Below, piece after piece: positions 1 through 8,113 of a stretch of 64,000 nt of DNA; within the stretch, counting starts at the first letter, position 1; every line of letters starts with the position of its first letter. Both the position numbers and the translations under genes were made by a program. Under the pieces are notes generated by a model, which was not told the origin of the DNA, did no database searches, and was given only the letters and a program-made list of their open reading frames with translations. The DNA is taken from the NCBI RefSeq assembly GCF_000373365.1, contig NZ_KB891209.1:39725-103724 (forward strand). Direction: 5' to 3'. Origin of the DNA: Parafrankia discariae. GTDB lineage: Bacteria > Actinomycetota > Actinomycetes > Frankiales > Frankiaceae.

Positions 1-2896
1 CGGCCGTGGAGAGCAGCAGCGCCTCGGCATCCTTCCCCAACTGGGCGAACAGGTCCGCCACGTTGCGCAGTGTGGTCCACTGCTGCGGCCAGCTACCGGT
101 GCGCAGCCACAGCCGGATCACCTCCGGGTAGTGGGCGGTCGCCGTTGCCAGGTCACCTGTCCGCACCGCGGATGAGGCGAGGGTGACCAGCGAGATCCCG
201 ACCGCGAAGGGGACACCGCCGGTGCGGGCCGCGGCCAGGGCGCGCTCGGCGTGCCGGCGTGCCGCCACGGGATCGTCGTGGATGTGGATCTCGGCCTGGA
301 CGTACTCGACGAACGACCAGATGATCGGCCCGCCCGAGGTGCCGATGAGCTGACGTGCCCGCGTGACCAGCGTTTCCGCCCAGTCGGCATCGCCGCCGTA
401 GGCCGCGGCCAGCGCCGCGACGGCCATCTCGTGGGCGGCCAGTTCGGAGTCGAGGGCGGCCGCCGTGACGAGGTGTTCGATCGACGAGGCGAACTCGCCG
501 GCGAAGAGGTCGGTGACGCCCAGCGCGTAACGGGCGGTCGCCTCACCGGCGTCGTCCACAGCGGTGGCGAGGGCCCGGTCGGCCAGCTCGCGGGCCTTCC
601 CGAGACTGCCGGCCCGCCAGGCGGCGTGGCTGGCCGCGGCGTACAGCAGCGGGGCCTCGGGCAGCCCGGCGAGGCCGGGAGCGTCTGCGGTCTCCAGCGC
701 CCAGGCCCACAGCTCGGCGTTGTTGTGCCAGGCCGCGAACTCCCCGAGATCGATGCTTATCCGGGCCGCCCCGGCAAGGTCGCCCTGTTCCATCATCCGC
801 TCGCGGCAGGCACGCAGCACGGGCAGCGCGGTCAGGATCCGCCGGCCCCAGCGCGGCCCGTCCGGGCCGTGCAGGCCGGCCGCCGCGGACCGGGTGAAGC
901 CGTGGGCCCACGCCGCGATCAGGACCTGGGCGGTCTCGAGCTCCCCGGCGGCCCGCGCGGCCTCCAGGCCGAACGCGCGGATGCTGTCCAGCATGCGGAA
1001 CGCCGTGCCGTCGTCAGGACGGGCCGGGTCGGCGACCGTCTCCACCATCGACGCGTCGACGAGCGTGCTGAGGGCGGCGATCGGATCCCGGGCCGGCTCG
1101 GAACCCTCACCGGACCTGGACCTGGACCTGGAGCCGGACAAGGCGGCGGCGATGAACTCCGCGATCGAGAGGTCGAACAGGCCGGGAACGGCCGCCAGAT
1201 GGCGGAAGAGGAGCTGCGCCCAGGGGTCGAGCAGCCGGTAGGACCAGGCGATCGTGCCGCGCAGGGTGTGATGCCGGTGGTCGTCGACGGGTGGTCGCCG
1301 GACTCGCCCGAGGTCGAGCCCGGCGTCCATGCGCGCGCGCAGGTCCGCCGGGCTCAGCGTCGTCAGTCGGCTCGCGGCGAGCTCGATGGCCAATGGCAGC
1401 CCGTCCAGGCGTCGGCAGATCGCCGCCGCGTCCCCGAGGGCCGCCGCGGGCAGGTCCCGGCCGCCCCGAGCCTGGCGCGCCCGGTCGAGGAACAGCCGGA
1501 CGGCGGCGGCGTCTTCGGGAGCGGCGTCCGCGGCGGGCAGCGGCAGCGGCCCGAGGCGGAACACCCACTCCCCGGACGTCCCCAGCGGAGCGCGGCTGGT
1601 GGCGAGCACCGTGAGGTTCGGCACCCAGCGGAGCAGCTCGCCCACCAGGTCGCGGACAGCGTCCAGGAGGTGCTCACAGTTGTCGATCACCAGTATCTGC
1701 CGGCGGGTCGCCAGGTAGTCGATGACCGCGCGGACCAGGTCTCCCTGTGTCGTGACCTCGAGGGCCTGAGCCAGCACGAACGGGAGGGTCGCTTCGTCCC
1801 GGACCGGCGCCAGCTCGACGAGGGTGGCCCCGTCCGGCCACCGCGGGGTGGCATGGTGCACCACGTCCAGCATCAGCCGGGTCTTTCCCACGCCGCCGGG
1901 GCCGACGACGGTGACGCACCGGTCGGGGTGCAGCAGCTCCGCGAGCCGGTCCAGTTCCTCCGCGCGGCCCAGTAGCGGAGTGGGCGAGTGTGGGACGCGC
2001 GCCCTGGCCGCCTGGTCCCCACGGCCGTCCGGGCCGTCCGGCTGCCCTGACCACACCGTGCCCGCGGCGACAGCCGTGCCCGTGCCGCCCGGCCTGGCCG
2101 TGACCGGCGGCCCGGGCCTGACGGCGCGTGGCGTGGGGGCGGCGAGGTCGCCGCGGGCGACCGCGCGTTCGAGCTCGGCCAGCGCTGACGACGCCTCCAG
2201 ACCCGTCTGGTCGGCGAGCCGGCGGCGGAAGTCACGGGCCGCGGCGAGGGCCTCGGGCGCCCGGCCGTCCAGGGCCAGCGCGCGGACCAGCAGCAGCAGC
2301 GCCGACTCGCGTAACAAGTCGGCGTTCGCGGCCTGCTCGGCGTCGCCGATTACCGCCGCCGCCGGGTCGCAGGCCAGCCGGGCGTCGAGCAGGCCGTCCA
2401 CGAGGGTCTGCCGTAGCCGGGTGAGCCGGGCGGCCTCGGCACCGAGCGGGCCGACGGCACCGAACTCCGCCAGGGCGTCACCCCGCCACAGGTCGAGGGC
2501 CTGCCGTAGCTGGTCGGCCGCGGCGGCGGGATCGGCCGGGCGCAGCGCGCGGGCCTTGGCGGCGAGCGTCTCGGCGCGGGCGGCGTCAAGCGCGCCCGCG
2601 CCCAGGACCAGGCGGTATCCGCCTCCGTCCCGGACCAGGCGGCCGGCCCGCGGCCCCAGATGGCCCCGGACTCGGGAGAGATGGCTGTGTAGCGTGCCGT
2701 CGGCCGAGGCGGGCGGGTCCGCGCCCCAGACGGCGTCGATCAGCGCGCCGGCTCCGACGACCCGCGTCCGCGACATCGCCAGCATGGCCAGCACCGCCCG
2801 CCGCCGCGCACCGGGGACGTCCACCTCGACGCCGTCGACTCGCAGCCGCAGCGGGCCGAGCACGTCGACCTCCACACCCGCGTCCGGGTCGTCCAC
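1..2896 (-). CDS. SARP/AfsR-type transcriptional regulator (BTAD + NB-ARC-like ATPase + TPR-like tail), 3' end cut by the window
   Basis: The minus-strand frame stays open from a GTG at 2896 to the left edge, about 965 codons with no stop. It opens with a winged-helix OmpR-like DNA-binding region (start VDVLGPLRLRVDG), then a bacterial transcriptional activation (BTAD) region. A P-loop of the STAND/NB-ARC kind (GPGGVGKTRL) lies near residue 335, followed by LVIDNCEHLLDA (Walker B-like). The rest is helical, Ala-rich and TPR-like. This order is that of AfsR/SARP pathway activators, which act as cytoplasmic DNA-binding regulators of specialised metabolism. The gene is divergent from the methyltransferase at 3129, and direct repeats at 2942-3007 could be its operator. 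A short Ser-Arg dipeptide run is encoded near 1114-1140. The family is clear; the target is unknown. Confidence 0.88.
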   Translation of the reverse strand, partial: MDDPDAGVEVDVLGPLRLRVDGVEVDVPGARRRAVLAMLAMSRTRVVGAGALIDAVWGADPPASADGTLHSHLSRVRGHLGPRAGRLVRDGGGYRLVLGAGALDAARAETLAAKARALRPADPAAAADQLRQALDLWRGDALAEFGAVGPLGAEAARLTRLRQTLVDGLLDARLACDPAAAVIGDAEQAANADLLRESALLLLVRALALDGRAPEALAAARDFRRRLADQTGLEASSALAELERAVARGDLAAPTPRAVRPGPPVTARPGGTGTAVAAGTVWSGQPDGPDGRGDQAARARVPHSPTPLLGRAEELDRLAELLHPDRCVTVVGPGGVGKTRLMLDVVHHATPRWPDGATLVELAPVRDEATLPFVLAQALEVTTQGDLVRAVIDYLATRRQILVIDNCEHLLDAVRDLVGELLRWVPNLTVLATSRAPLGTSGEWVFRLGPLPLPAADAAPEDAAAVRLFLDRARQARGGRDLPAAALGDAAAICRRLDGLPLAIELAASRLTTLSPADLRARMDAGLDLGRVRRPPVDDHRHHTLRGTIAWSYRLLDPWAQLLFRHLAAVPGLFDLSIAEFIAAALSGSRSRSRSGEGSEPARDPIAALSTLVDASMVETVADPARPDDGTAFRMLDSIRAFGLEAARAAGELETAQVLIAAWAHGFTRSAAAGLHGPDGPRWGRRILTALPVLRACRERMMEQGDLAGAARISIDLGEFAAWHNNAELWAWALETADAPGLAGLPEAPLLYAAASHAAWRAGSLGKARELADRALATAVDDAGEATARYALGVTDLFAGEFASSIEHLVTAAALDSELAAHEMAVAALAAAYGGDADWAETLVTRARQLIGTSGGPIIWSFVEYVQAEIHIHDDPVAARRHAERALAAARTGGVPFAVGISLVTLASSAVRTGDLATATAHYPEVIRLWLRTGSWPQQWTTLRNVADLFAQLGKDAEALLLSTA

Positions 2897-2941
2897 GCCG
2901 TCGCCCCCGAATCCCCTCGTCCTCCACCCACCGGGACGGCT

Positions 2942-3007
2942 GTGCGTCCGCCGTTCGACGGTGGTGCGCTCGCCGTTGGACGGCCGTGCGTCCGCTGGGA
3001 GCACGGC
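2942..3007. promoter_or_regulatory. Three 22-bp periodic direct repeats, candidate SARP operator
   Basis: Three units begin at 2942, 2964 and 2986. The first ten bases of units 1 and 3 are identical (GTGCGTCCGC). Units 1 and 2 agree at 17 of 22 positions, including CCGTT-GACGG at 2951-2961 and 2973-2983. SARP-family proteins are known to bind direct repeats spaced by 11 or 22 bp. The array ends 46 bp before the regulator's own start and sits in the divergent spacer to the methyltransferase gene, so autoregulation or control of both promoters is plausible. Function is inferred. Confidence 0.5.
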
Positions 3008-3128
3008 GCATCCCGCGTGCAGGTCCCATTCAAGTCGGTGACCGCAGTCTCGGAGGTGTTCATCGCCGGGATCGTCCGGACGGGTGCCTGACACCTCGTC
3101 GGACATCCGACCCAACGAGGAGACAGCC

Positions 3129-4367
3129 ATGACGAGCACGACCCACGGGACGACGGCCCACAGGACGAGCGAGGAGGCGGCGCCCGGGACCACCGCCGAG
3201 GCCGCCCCCGGGACGGTCGGCGCGGCGGCCGCCGCGGCGGGTCCGTCCGCGGGCCTGGATCTCGCGGAGGTCGAGCGGTTCGCGTACAAGATCGCGCAGG
3301 ACCAGGCGATCGCCACCGTGGGTGCGCTGGGCTGGCTCGGCGACCGGCTCGGGCTGTGGGCCTGTCTCGCGGCCGCGGGCCCGGTCACCAGCACGGAGCT
3401 CGCGGCGGCGACCGGCCTGGCCGAGCGGTACCTGCGCGAGTGGCTCGCGTCCCAGTTCGCCGCGGGCAACCTGCGCCATGACCCGGCGAGCGGGCGGTTC
3501 CACCTGCCCGCGGAATGGGCCGCGGTGCTCGCGGACCCGGACTCGCCGGTGGCCTCGGCCGGCGGCTACGAGTCGCTCATGGGCTTCTACGCGGCCGCGG
3601 ACCGGCTGGTCGAGGCGTTCCGCACCGGCGGCGGCATCGGCTGGGGGACCCACGATCCGCGGCTCTACAGCGGTGTCGACCGGTTCTTCGCCCCGCTCTA
3701 CCGCGCCAGCCTGGTGCGCGAGTGGCTGCCCGCGCTGGGCGGGGTCGTCGAGCGGCTGCGCGCCGGCGCGAAGGTCCTCGACGTGGGCTGCGGCCACGGC
3801 ACCTCGACGTTGCTCATGGCGGAGGCGTTCCCGGCGTCCACCTTCCACGGCGTCGACCCGCACCCCGAGTCGATCAACGCCGCGCGGACGGCCGCCAACC
3901 GCGCCGGGGTGGCTGACTGGACGACGTTCTCGGTCGCCCCGGTGACGGGCGGCATCGGCGACGGGTACGACCTGATCTGCTTCTTCGACTCCTTCCACCA
4001 CGTCCGGGACGCGGTGGCGGCCGCGGTGGCCTGCCGCCGGGCGATGGCGCCGGGCGGCACGCTGATGCTGGTCGAGCCGCGCGCGGGGGACAGCGTGCAG
4101 GAGAACACCGACGTCGTCGGGTTGAGCTTCTACGCCGCCTCCACCCTGGTGTGCCTGCCGGACGCGCTGTCCCAGCACGACCACGACCGTGACGGCGACG
4201 GTGACCACGGCGCCGACATCCTCGCCGGTGAGCGCGGCGCCCGGGACGCGCTCGGCGGCATGGCCGGGCCGGCTCGGCTGGGTGAGGTCCTGACGGCGGC
4301 GGGGTTCGGTTCGGTCCGGGTGGCCGCCGAGACGATGGTGAACATCGTCGTCGAGGCCCGACAGTGA
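3129..4367 (+). CDS. Class I SAM-dependent methyltransferase with N-terminal winged-helix domain
   Basis: 412 residues. The first ~55 residues are low-complexity (Thr, Ala, Gly). Next comes a winged-helix/dimerisation region (residues about 60-150, ELAAATGLAERYLREWL) like that of Rv2258c-type and O-methyltransferase relatives. The Rossmann fold follows, with the SAM motif LDVGCGHGTSTLL and the later strand MLVEPRAGD. ATG 3129 is chosen because GAGGAG lies at 3117-3122; a longer in-frame start at 3084 has no such support. A His/Asp-rich stretch (HDHDRDGDGDHG) near residue 355 is odd and probably a loop. The stop overlaps the deacetylase start (GTGA), so the two are co-translated. Substrate unknown. 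Confidence 0.85.
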   Translation: MTSTTHGTTAHRTSEEAAPGTTAEAAPGTVGAAAAAAGPSAGLDLAEVERFAYKIAQDQAIATVGALGWLGDRLGLWACLAAAGPVTSTELAAATGLAERYLREWLASQFAAGNLRHDPASGRFHLPAEWAAVLADPDSPVASAGGYESLMGFYAAADRLVEAFRTGGGIGWGTHDPRLYSGVDRFFAPLYRASLVREWLPALGGVVERLRAGAKVLDVGCGHGTSTLLMAEAFPASTFHGVDPHPESINAARTAANRAGVADWTTFSVAPVTGGIGDGYDLICFFDSFHHVRDAVAAAVACRRAMAPGGTLMLVEPRAGDSVQENTDVVGLSFYAASTLVCLPDALSQHDHDRDGDGDHGADILAGERGARDALGGMAGPARLGEVLTAAGFGSVRVAAETMVNIVVEARQ

Positions 4368-5251
4368 CTCCCGGGCCGGCCGCCGGGCCGCCCACGACGG
4401 AGGTCGCCGCCGCTGTCGATCCCGAGGCGGCGGCGGTGGTTCGGCGCCTTCTCACCGCGGGCCGTGCCGCGGCGGGAGGCCCGGCGGCGGCCCTGTCCCT
4501 CGGACCGCTGCTCGGCGTCTGGGCGCACCCGGACGACGAGACCTACCTGTCCGGGGCGCTGATGGCCACCGCCGCGCAGCTCGGTGCCCGGGTCGTCTGC
4601 GTCACCGCCACCTGCGGAGAGCTGGGTGGCCCGGTCCCGCCCGGCTCGCCGCCGGGGCTGACTCCGGGGCGGCTGCGGGTGGCCGAGCTGACCGAGGCGC
4701 TGGACGTTCTCGGGGTGAGCGAGCAGGTTCTGCTCGGCCTCCCCGACGGTGGCTGCGCCCGGCTCGCCCCGTCCGCCCCGTCGGTCCCGTCGGGTGCGGC
4801 CGACGTCGCCGGCCCGGTGGAGCGGATCGAGGGTGTCATCCGCGAGCTCCGACCGGCGGTCGTGGTGACGTTCGGGCCGGACGGGTTCACCGGCCACCCG
4901 GACCACCGCGCCGTTTCGGCCTGGACCACCACCGCGTTCAGACGGGCGGCCCCCGACGGCGCCCGCCTGCTGTACGCGGCCGCGTCCACCGACCACCGCG
5001 AGCGGACGAGGGACGTCGACGAGCTCCTCGATGTCGCCATGGACGGCGCGGACCTCGACGGCGTCGACGGCCCGGTCGTCGCGCCCGGCGCGCTCGCGGT
5101 CCGGTTGAACCTGACCGGACGGCTGCTGGAACGCAAGGTCGCCGCGCTGCGGGCGCACGCCTCGCAGACCACGGGCGCGTTGGCGGTGCTGGGTCCGCGG
5201 CGGTTCGCCGGCTGGGTCGCGGAGGAGGCGTTCGTCGATCACCGCGGCTGA
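4364..5251 (+). CDS. PIG-L / LmbE-family N-deacetylase
   Basis: 295 residues. The zinc-binding motif AHPDDE lies near residue 50, with a second conserved region GFTGHPDHRAVS near residue 180, both typical of the MshB/LmbE/PIG-L family that removes acetyl groups from GlcNAc-type substrates. GTG 4364 overlaps the methyltransferase stop by 4 bp. Being coupled to a methyltransferase and beside a SARP regulator suggests tailoring of a sugar-bearing small molecule. The family also contains mycothiol-pathway enzymes, but nothing here singles those out. No signal peptide is seen, so a cytoplasmic enzyme is expected. Confidence 0.87.
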   Translation: MTPGPAAGPPTTEVAAAVDPEAAAVVRRLLTAGRAAAGGPAAALSLGPLLGVWAHPDDETYLSGALMATAAQLGARVVCVTATCGELGGPVPPGSPPGLTPGRLRVAELTEALDVLGVSEQVLLGLPDGGCARLAPSAPSVPSGAADVAGPVERIEGVIRELRPAVVVTFGPDGFTGHPDHRAVSAWTTTAFRRAAPDGARLLYAAASTDHRERTRDVDELLDVAMDGADLDGVDGPVVAPGALAVRLNLTGRLLERKVAALRAHASQTTGALAVLGPRRFAGWVAEEAFVDHRG

Positions 5252-5334
5252 GGGACACCGTGGCTGTCACCTCGGCGACTCTCCGGCAGGGGAGCTTGCG
5301 TACCACGAGGTGGCAGCTACCATTCGCGTTCTTG

Positions 5335-5348
5335 ACTTTACTGAAAGT
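5335..5348. promoter_or_regulatory. Possible promoter/operator dyad upstream of the GH15 gene
   Basis: TTGACT at 5332-5337 resembles a -35 element, and it overlaps an AT-rich dyad ACTTT-ACTG-AAAGT at 5335-5348. The 183-bp gap between the deacetylase and the GH15 gene is otherwise GC-rich. I cannot place a convincing -10, so this is a weak call. Confidence 0.25.
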
Positions 5349-5434
5349 AGCGACGCGGTGGCCCTGATCCGATGCGATGAGGGCGCCGGTCGCGCGCGAG
5401 GGCGCCGCGTGGGCGGCGTGGGTGAGGGGGAGCG

Positions 5435-7345
5435 GTGGCGCACGCACCGACGCGGCGGGGCGGGGGAAGCCCGTTCCCGCCGATCGCCGAGTACGGGTTC
5501 CTCTCCGACTGCGAGACGAACTGCCTGGTGGCCCCGAGCGGCAACGTCGAGTGGATGTGCGTGCCGCGCCCGGACGCGCCGAGTGTGTTCGGTGCCGTGC
5601 TCGACCGCTCGGCCGGCGGCTTCCGCTTCGGCCCGGACCGGACCTTCATCCCGGCCGGCCGGCGGTACCTGCCCGGCACGAACGTCCTGGAGACGACCTG
5701 GCAGACGCCCACGGGGTGGCTGATCGTCACCGACTGCCTGGTCGTCGGCCGCTGGCACCGGACGCACCGGCGGTCCAACACACATCGGCGCACCCCGGGT
5801 GACTGGGACGCCGACCACGTGCTGTTGCGGCTGGCCCGCTGCGAGCACGGCGACGTCGACCTCAGCCTCGTCTGCGAGCCGAACTTCGACTACGGCCGCA
5901 GCCCGGCGTCCTGGAAGTACGAGGGTGCCGACTACTCGACCGGGATCATCACCCACGAGTCCTCGGACGGCGACCCGGCGGCGGGCGTCGCGCTGCGGCT
6001 GCGCACCGATCTGCGGCTCGGGTTCGACGGCCGGCGCGCGCTGGCCCGGACGACGCTGCGGGAAGGCGACACCGCGTTCGTCGCGATGACCTGGCGGGCC
6101 GAGGACCCGCTGCTGCCCGGCGACTACGCGAGGGCCTGCGCCGCCGTGGACAGCACCACCGAGTTCTGGCGGCAGTGGCTTTCGCGTGGGCGGTTCCCCG
6201 ACCACCCGTGGCGCCGGCATCTGCAGCGCAGCGCACTGGCGCTCAAGGGTCTCACCTACGCCCCGACCGGGGCCCTGCTCGCCGCCGCGACCACCTCACT
6301 GCCGGAGACACCGCAGGGCGAGCGCAACTGGGACTACCGCTACAGCTGGATCCGGGACTCGACGTTCGCCCTGTGGGGCCTCTACACCCTGGGGCTCGAC
6401 TACGAGGCGAACGACTTCTTCTCCTTCATCGCGGACGTCGCCGAGCACGCCGACGACATCCAGGTGATGTACCGGGTCGGTGGCGAGCCGAAGATCGACG
6501 AGGAGATTCTCGGGCATCTGTCCGGCTACGACGGGGCCGTCCCGGTGCGGGTCGGCAACGAGGCGGCGCAGCAGCGTCAGCATGACGTGTGGGGGGCCAT
6601 CCTCGACTCGGTCTACCTGCACACCCGGTCGCGGGACTATCTCTCGGAGCGGCTGTGGCCGGTGCTGGTCCGGCTGGTGGAGGCGGCGGCCGCGCACTGG
6701 CGGGAGCCCGACCGCGGCATGTGGGAGGTCCGGGGCGAGCCGCGGCACTTCACGTCGTCGAAGATGTTCTGCTGGGTCGCGCTGGACCGGGGGCGCCGCC
6801 TCGCGCAGATGCGCGGTGACCTGCGCACCGCGGGCCGCTGGGACGACATCGCCGACGAGATCCACGCGGACGTCCTGGCGAACGGTGTCGACCACCGCGG
6901 TGTCTTCACCCAGTACTACGGCTCGACGGCGCTGGACGCCTCGGTGCTGCTGATGCCGCTGCTGGGTTTCCTGCCCTCGACGGACGACCGGGTGAAGGCG
7001 ACCGTGCTCGCCATCGCCGACGAGCTGACGGTGGACGGCCTGGTGCTGCGCTACCGGACGGAGGAGACCGACGACGGTGTCGAGGGCGAGGAGGGTGCCT
7101 TCCTCATCTGTTCGTTCTGGCTCGTCTCCGCGCTGGTGGAGATCGGTGAGCTGACCCGGGCCCGGCAGCTGTGCGAGCGGCTGCTGAGCCTGGCCAGCCC
7201 GCTGGACCTCTACGCCGAGGAGATCGATCCGGCGGACGGGCGGCACCTGGGTAACTTCCCGCAGGCCTTCACCCACCTGGCACTGATCAACGCGGTGATG
7301 TACGTGATCCGGGCCGAGGACGGGGAGTCCTACGCCCGTTCGTGA
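5435..7345 (+). CDS. Glycoside hydrolase family 15 protein (glucoamylase/trehalase-like)
   Basis: 636 residues, full length for actinobacterial GH15 enzymes. An N-terminal beta-rich domain (PIAEYGFLSDCETNCLV, then GNVEWMCVPRPD) precedes the catalytic (alpha/alpha)6 barrel. Family signatures include RNWDYRYSWIRDS near residue 290 and KMFCWVALDRG near 440, with FLICSFWLVSAL toward the C-terminus. GTG 5435 follows a GGGGGAG ribosome-binding site. Members hydrolyse alpha-glucosidic bonds, and several actinobacterial homologues are trehalases, so trehalose turnover is a reasonable guess. There is no signal peptide, so it is probably cytoplasmic. A strong hairpin follows the stop. Confidence 0.9.
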   Translation: MAHAPTRRGGGSPFPPIAEYGFLSDCETNCLVAPSGNVEWMCVPRPDAPSVFGAVLDRSAGGFRFGPDRTFIPAGRRYLPGTNVLETTWQTPTGWLIVTDCLVVGRWHRTHRRSNTHRRTPGDWDADHVLLRLARCEHGDVDLSLVCEPNFDYGRSPASWKYEGADYSTGIITHESSDGDPAAGVALRLRTDLRLGFDGRRALARTTLREGDTAFVAMTWRAEDPLLPGDYARACAAVDSTTEFWRQWLSRGRFPDHPWRRHLQRSALALKGLTYAPTGALLAAATTSLPETPQGERNWDYRYSWIRDSTFALWGLYTLGLDYEANDFFSFIADVAEHADDIQVMYRVGGEPKIDEEILGHLSGYDGAVPVRVGNEAAQQRQHDVWGAILDSVYLHTRSRDYLSERLWPVLVRLVEAAAAHWREPDRGMWEVRGEPRHFTSSKMFCWVALDRGRRLAQMRGDLRTAGRWDDIADEIHADVLANGVDHRGVFTQYYGSTALDASVLLMPLLGFLPSTDDRVKATVLAIADELTVDGLVLRYRTEETDDGVEGEEGAFLICSFWLVSALVEIGELTRARQLCERLLSLASPLDLYAEEIDPADGRHLGNFPQAFTHLALINAVMYVIRAEDGESYARS

Positions 7346-7355
7346 CCGCCGCGGC

Positions 7356-7388
7356 GGCGCCCGGCCCCGGTGCGCGGGGCCGGGCGCC
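7356..7388 (+). terminator. Hairpin terminator after the GH15 gene
   Basis: A perfect 13-bp stem (GGCGCCCGGCCCC / GGGGCCGGGCGCC) with a 7-nt loop begins 10 nt after the GH15 stop. No T-tract follows, as is common in high-GC actinobacteria. Confidence 0.7.
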
Positions 7389-7425
7389 GGGGACACAACT
7401 ACCCGGATGGGGGATCAGAGTCACG

Positions 7426-7457
7426 ATATCCACATTGTGGACAACGGTTGTGGATGA
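7426..7457. promoter_or_regulatory. Cluster of three DnaA-box-like 9-mers
   Basis: ATATCCACA lies on the plus strand at 7426-7434. TTGTCCACA lies on the minus strand at 7436-7444 and is exactly the form common in high-GC actinobacterial origins. TCATCCACA lies on the minus strand at 7449-7457. Three near-consensus boxes (consensus TTATCCACA or TTGTCCACA) in 32 bp, in a spacer with no gene, is unlikely by chance in DNA this GC-rich. It is not an oriC by itself: no dnaA or dnaN is in view. A DnaA-titration or DnaA-regulated site is possible. Confidence 0.55.
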
Positions 7458-7543
7458 ATGACAGTCGTGCAAGTTACCTCTGCTCCGAGGCGCCCGGTGG
7501 ACGGCCTGGTCGGGCGCCCGCGAGCACTGCCTGGAACCGCTGG

Positions 7544-7810
7544 TCAGCGCCACTGAGTGGACACGGCGAGGCCCACGACGACAAAACCGAAGCCGATCAG
7601 GATGTTCCAGCCGCCCAGACTTTCCATCCCCAGCACGCCGCCGTTGGAGAAGTAGTAGACGAGCAGGTAGGCGATGCCGATCAGGAAGAACGCCAGGATC
7701 AGGCCGCCGAACCACGGCGGTGACGGCGGCCTGCGCTTCGGCGCGCGTGTGCTGGTCTGCGGGGCCGCCACCGTGGTCTTCTTCGGCTTCCGGCGTCGGG
7801 ATTCGGGCAC
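7544..7810 (-). CDS. crgA: Cell division protein CrgA
   Basis: 88 residues. A basic N-terminus (MPESRRRKPKKTT) precedes two membrane helices, PPWFGGLILAFFLIGIAYLL and WNILIGFGFVVVGLAVS, the second ending in the Trp-Arg typical of the family. CrgA is a septum-site membrane protein that interacts with the divisome in actinobacteria and affects septation. GTG 7810 is preceded by GAGGAG. Being next to DUF881, pabA and the pknB operon matches the conserved actinobacterial order. Confidence 0.93.
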   Translation of the reverse strand: MPESRRRKPKKTTVAAPQTSTRAPKRRPPSPPWFGGLILAFFLIGIAYLLVYYFSNGGVLGMESLGGWNILIGFGFVVVGLAVSTQWR

Positions 7811-7921
7811 TGCGGGCTCCTCGTGACCAGGTTCTCACGGTGCGCAGACCAGGCCGCCGGGCCGGCACCGTCCAGATGTTCACCACCAGCGTAGACAGTG
7901 CGCCCCCACGGATGTGGTGAC

Positions 7922-7962
7922 GGGCGGTCCCGACACTCCCGGCGCGCCGGGAGTGACCGCCC
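7922..7962. promoter_or_regulatory. Long nested palindrome between crgA and the DUF881 gene
   Basis: A perfect 22-bp palindrome (half-site CACTCCCGGCG) spans 7934-7955. It is flanked by outer arms GGGCGGTC at 7922-7929 and GACCGCCC at 7955-7962. Together they would form one long hairpin with a small bulge. It lies in the 303-bp divergent spacer between two gene starts, where a terminator is not expected. It may be an operator or a structured 5' leader of the DUF881 mRNA. Confidence 0.5.
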
Positions 7963-8113
7963 TGGCAGCGCAGCGTGGTCCGCGGCGTAGCCTGCGGTCG
8001 GGGACGATCGCGGCACCCGGGCCTCGCCCGGCGGTGGCCCGGCACGGAAGGCCGGAAGCACGACGGACGAGACGGACGACACAGACGAGACAGCCGGGCC
8101 GGCGCTGGCACCG

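Noticed and set aside
251..1975. 574-codon plus-strand open frame
   Set aside because: It is antisense to the SARP coding frame, has Gly/Arg/Pro-rich low-complexity translation and no domain. High GC produces such long shadows.
7426..7457. Full replication origin (oriC)
   Set aside because: Only three DnaA-like boxes, no dnaA or dnaN, and no AT-rich unwinding element beside them.
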